14,566 nucleotides of DNA from Christensenella sp. UBA7102 (GTDB taxonomy: Bacteria; Bacillota; Clostridia; Christensenellales; UBA1750), in assembly GCA_002492415.1 (NCBI GenBank), contig DKYK01000029.1:8180-22745 (forward strand), read 5' to 3'. This document shows, piece by piece, positions 13,376 to 14,566 of the stretch. Numbering within the stretch: position 1 is the stretch's first letter; each line of letters opens with the position of its first letter. A program made the position numbers and the translations under genes. Below the pieces are notes generated by a model that did not search any database, had not been told where the DNA came from, and saw nothing but the letters and a program-made list of their open reading frames with translations.

Positions 13376-13425
13376 AAGAGAACGGATCCCATCCATTGTT
13401 TTTTAGGATATGGATCCGTTCTCTT
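13376..13425. terminator. Long hairpin, probable bidirectional terminator
   Basis: A perfect 14-bp stem, AAGAGAACGGATCC (13376-13389) with GGATCCGTTCTCTT (13412-13425), and a further ATCC/GGAT pair inside. It lies between the convergent transglutaminase-like and kinase-like genes. TTTTGTTT follows on the minus strand; the plus-strand tail is less T-rich. The loop carries TTTTTT, and each arm ends in the palindrome GGATCC. Confidence 0.75.
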
Positions 13426-13457
13426 CGTTTGTTCTCAGCACATTGGGCGTCGCTTGC

Positions 13458-14411
13458 CTATAGCGCATCGGCAAACCTTATTCTGCTCTTAATCCATCCA
13501 TTCTCAAAATAATCCTTTATTCTCTCACTTTTATCAGATATCGGGTGTACCTTCATATACTCTCCAAGATAGAAGAAATGCATGTGATAGCAATAGAAGG
13601 CCAGCCGCTCCGGCCGCAATTCATACAGAATCCCATTTTCTTTCAGCGTTTCATTAAACAATTTTCGCGCCCAGTCATAACACCCCATCACCCATGCGTC
13701 GCGCTCAGTAGGAGCATACATCGCCTCATCCCAGTCAAATATATAATTCCGCCCGTTCCCGGTAAAAAAATTCCCCCCGGCGTCTCCATTTGTCAGGTAG
13801 AAGTCACCGTTATCTGCCTGGCAGCGCCGCGCAAGCTGCGAAAGCCGCGAAGCACAGTGGGCGATCTCTTCGCTGAAGCATGCAAAGGTGGAGAGCACCA
13901 AATGGTTCGCATCCGTCTGAGGCGCTTTTTTAAGCGCCTCCCACTGCTCGTAGAAGCGTACGGCTGAATCATCGGAAAATGATGCCGCGGGGATTTCAAG
14001 TCCCGGCTTTGTCAGCCGATAGATTTTGCACAGCATTTGATACTCCGGGACCTTGGTTTCATCCGTCTCGATATTCTCGCCGTCCACCCACTCGAATAGC
14101 CCTGCCAGCGCAGTATCAAAATTGAAGCAGAGCCCGCCTTCCCGCGTCTTGATGATTTTCCCGACAAAATCAATCCCGTTCTTGCAGAGGTATTCGATTG
14201 CAGACAAACCGCCCCGAAACTTTTTCTGATGGAAGGGAAAGGAATCTATCTTCAAAAAATAACAATCGGCATCTCCTCTGATTTTCCAAGTCTCACCGTA
14301 ATACCCGCGTTTTGCAGGTGTGATCTCAAGCGTTCTGATTCCATACTGCCTAAAAAGCGCAGTTTTCAGCCGATTCATGTATTCCTCATCCCGCGGCATT
14401 TGGTTATGCAT
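13458..14411 (-). CDS. Aminoglycoside phosphotransferase-fold (APH/choline kinase-like) protein
   Basis: A 317-residue kinase-like protein (PF01636 type). The N-lobe has a likely ATP lysine in CYFLKID (Lys54). The catalytic loop reads FYLTNGDAGGNFF, with Asp200 and Asn204 in place but Asn198 where most members have His of HGD. The metal site is IFDWDEAMYAPTERD (Asp216, Asp218), which resembles the spectinomycin and homoserine-kinase-like branches more than classic kanamycin kinases. The natural substrate cannot be told and antibiotic resistance should not be assumed. The start at 14411 (MHNQ) has AAAGGCGGG upstream; ATG at 14378 after GATGAGG is an alternative. A longer frame to 14519 would overlap the tRNA-Cys terminator and tRNA, so it is rejected. 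Codon use is less GC-rich than in cca or GH116. No clear promoter was found in the short gap after the tRNA terminator. Confidence 0.87.
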   Translation of the reverse strand: MHNQMPRDEEYMNRLKTALFRQYGIRTLEITPAKRGYYGETWKIRGDADCYFLKIDSFPFHQKKFRGGLSAIEYLCKNGIDFVGKIIKTREGGLCFNFDTALAGLFEWVDGENIETDETKVPEYQMLCKIYRLTKPGLEIPAASFSDDSAVRFYEQWEALKKAPQTDANHLVLSTFACFSEEIAHCASRLSQLARRCQADNGDFYLTNGDAGGNFFTGNGRNYIFDWDEAMYAPTERDAWVMGCYDWARKLFNETLKENGILYELRPERLAFYCYHMHFFYLGEYMKVHPISDKSERIKDYFENGWIKSRIRFADAL

Positions 14412-14468
14412 CACGTTCCCGCCTTTCCGCGCCTGGCAAAGCCCGCTTGCTTTGTCGTTTTGCAGCAT

Positions 14469-14502
14469 AAAAAGAACGACTGCAGAATCTACAGTCGTTC
14501 TT
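14469..14502 (-). terminator. Rho-independent terminator of tRNA-Cys
   Basis: On the minus strand AAGAACGACTG (14502-14492) pairs perfectly with CAGTCGTTCTT (14482-14472) across a 9-nt loop, followed by a T-run (14473-14469). It starts 6 nt after the tRNA CCA end. Confidence 0.9.
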
Positions 14503-14507
14503 GCACT

Positions 14508-14566
14508 TGGAGGTGACACCCGGATTTGAACCGGGGAATGAAGGTTTTGCAGACCTTTGCCTTACC
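14508..14566 (-). tRNA. tRNA-Cys (anticodon GCA), 5' end cut by window edge
   Basis: The last 59 nt of a tRNA are present; about 16 nt of the acceptor and D-stem side lie beyond the edge. The anticodon arm is AAGGT, loop CTGCAAA, ACCTT, with anticodon GCA at 14550-14548. The T arm is CCCGG, loop TTCAAAT, CCGGG. The 3' acceptor strand TGTCACC is followed by discriminator T (U73, the cysteine identity base) and a genomically encoded CCA (14510-14508). Confidence 0.95.

Noticed and set aside
13376..13425. A mobile-element end or attachment site at the long inverted repeat with GGATCC arms
   Set aside because: Its place between two convergent genes and single occurrence fit a terminator; no transposase, integrase or target duplication is seen.
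13458..14411. Antibiotic-resistance gene call for the APH-fold protein
   Set aside because: The fold is shared by many metabolic kinases, the catalytic loop is atypical, and no resistance context is present.
14412..14519. A 36-residue N-terminal extension of the kinase-like protein
   Set aside because: It overlaps the tRNA-Cys terminator and the 3' end of the tRNA itself.

Overview
The window looks like a chromosomal stretch from a GC-rich member of the Bacillota, probably an uncultured Clostridia-type bacterium. The reasons are a T-box leader in front of leuS, AGGAGG-type ribosome binding sites, sigma-A-like promoters with 17-bp spacers, and compact Rho-independent terminators. This assignment is inference; there is no rRNA or marker tree here. 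I see no insertion sequence, CRISPR array or phage gene.

Layout from left to right. (1) Positions 1-1918: the 5' two thirds of leuS on the minus strand, behind a full T-box leader (Leu CUC specifier, anti-terminator, terminator) and its own promoter. (2) Positions 1893-4539, minus strand: a four-gene array made of two copies of the same pair, a small Ser/Thr/Tyr-rich protein followed by an eight-helix membrane protein. It has a consensus promoter at 4511-4539, and the small-protein genes are visibly AT-richer than the rest. I do not recognise either family, and this is the best candidate for something undescribed. (3) Positions 4622-10686: a carbohydrate group in separate transcription units. 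It holds an aldose 1-epimerase-like protein (plus), a GH116 beta-glycosidase (minus), an RNase Z-like metallo-beta-lactamase-fold protein (plus) and a cellobiose 2-epimerase (minus). (4) Positions 10687-13425: the tRNA CCA-adding enzyme (minus) and a cytoplasmic transglutaminase-like protein (plus), driven by back-to-back promoters whose -35 boxes are 4 bp apart. (5) Positions 13458-14566, minus: an aminoglycoside-phosphotransferase-fold kinase, and at the edge a tRNA-Cys(GCA) with encoded CCA and its own terminator.

How the parts may work together. The GH116 enzyme and cellobiose 2-epimerase both point to intracellular use of beta-linked glucosides or disaccharides, and the mutarotase-like protein would act on released aldoses. 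leuS, cca and tRNA-Cys are translation housekeeping. The paired array sits between leuS and the sugar genes, reads in the leuS direction, and its last gene overlaps the leuS promoter. Most intergenic gaps hold a clear promoter or a bidirectional terminator, so most genes appear to be single units; only the paired array looks like an operon.
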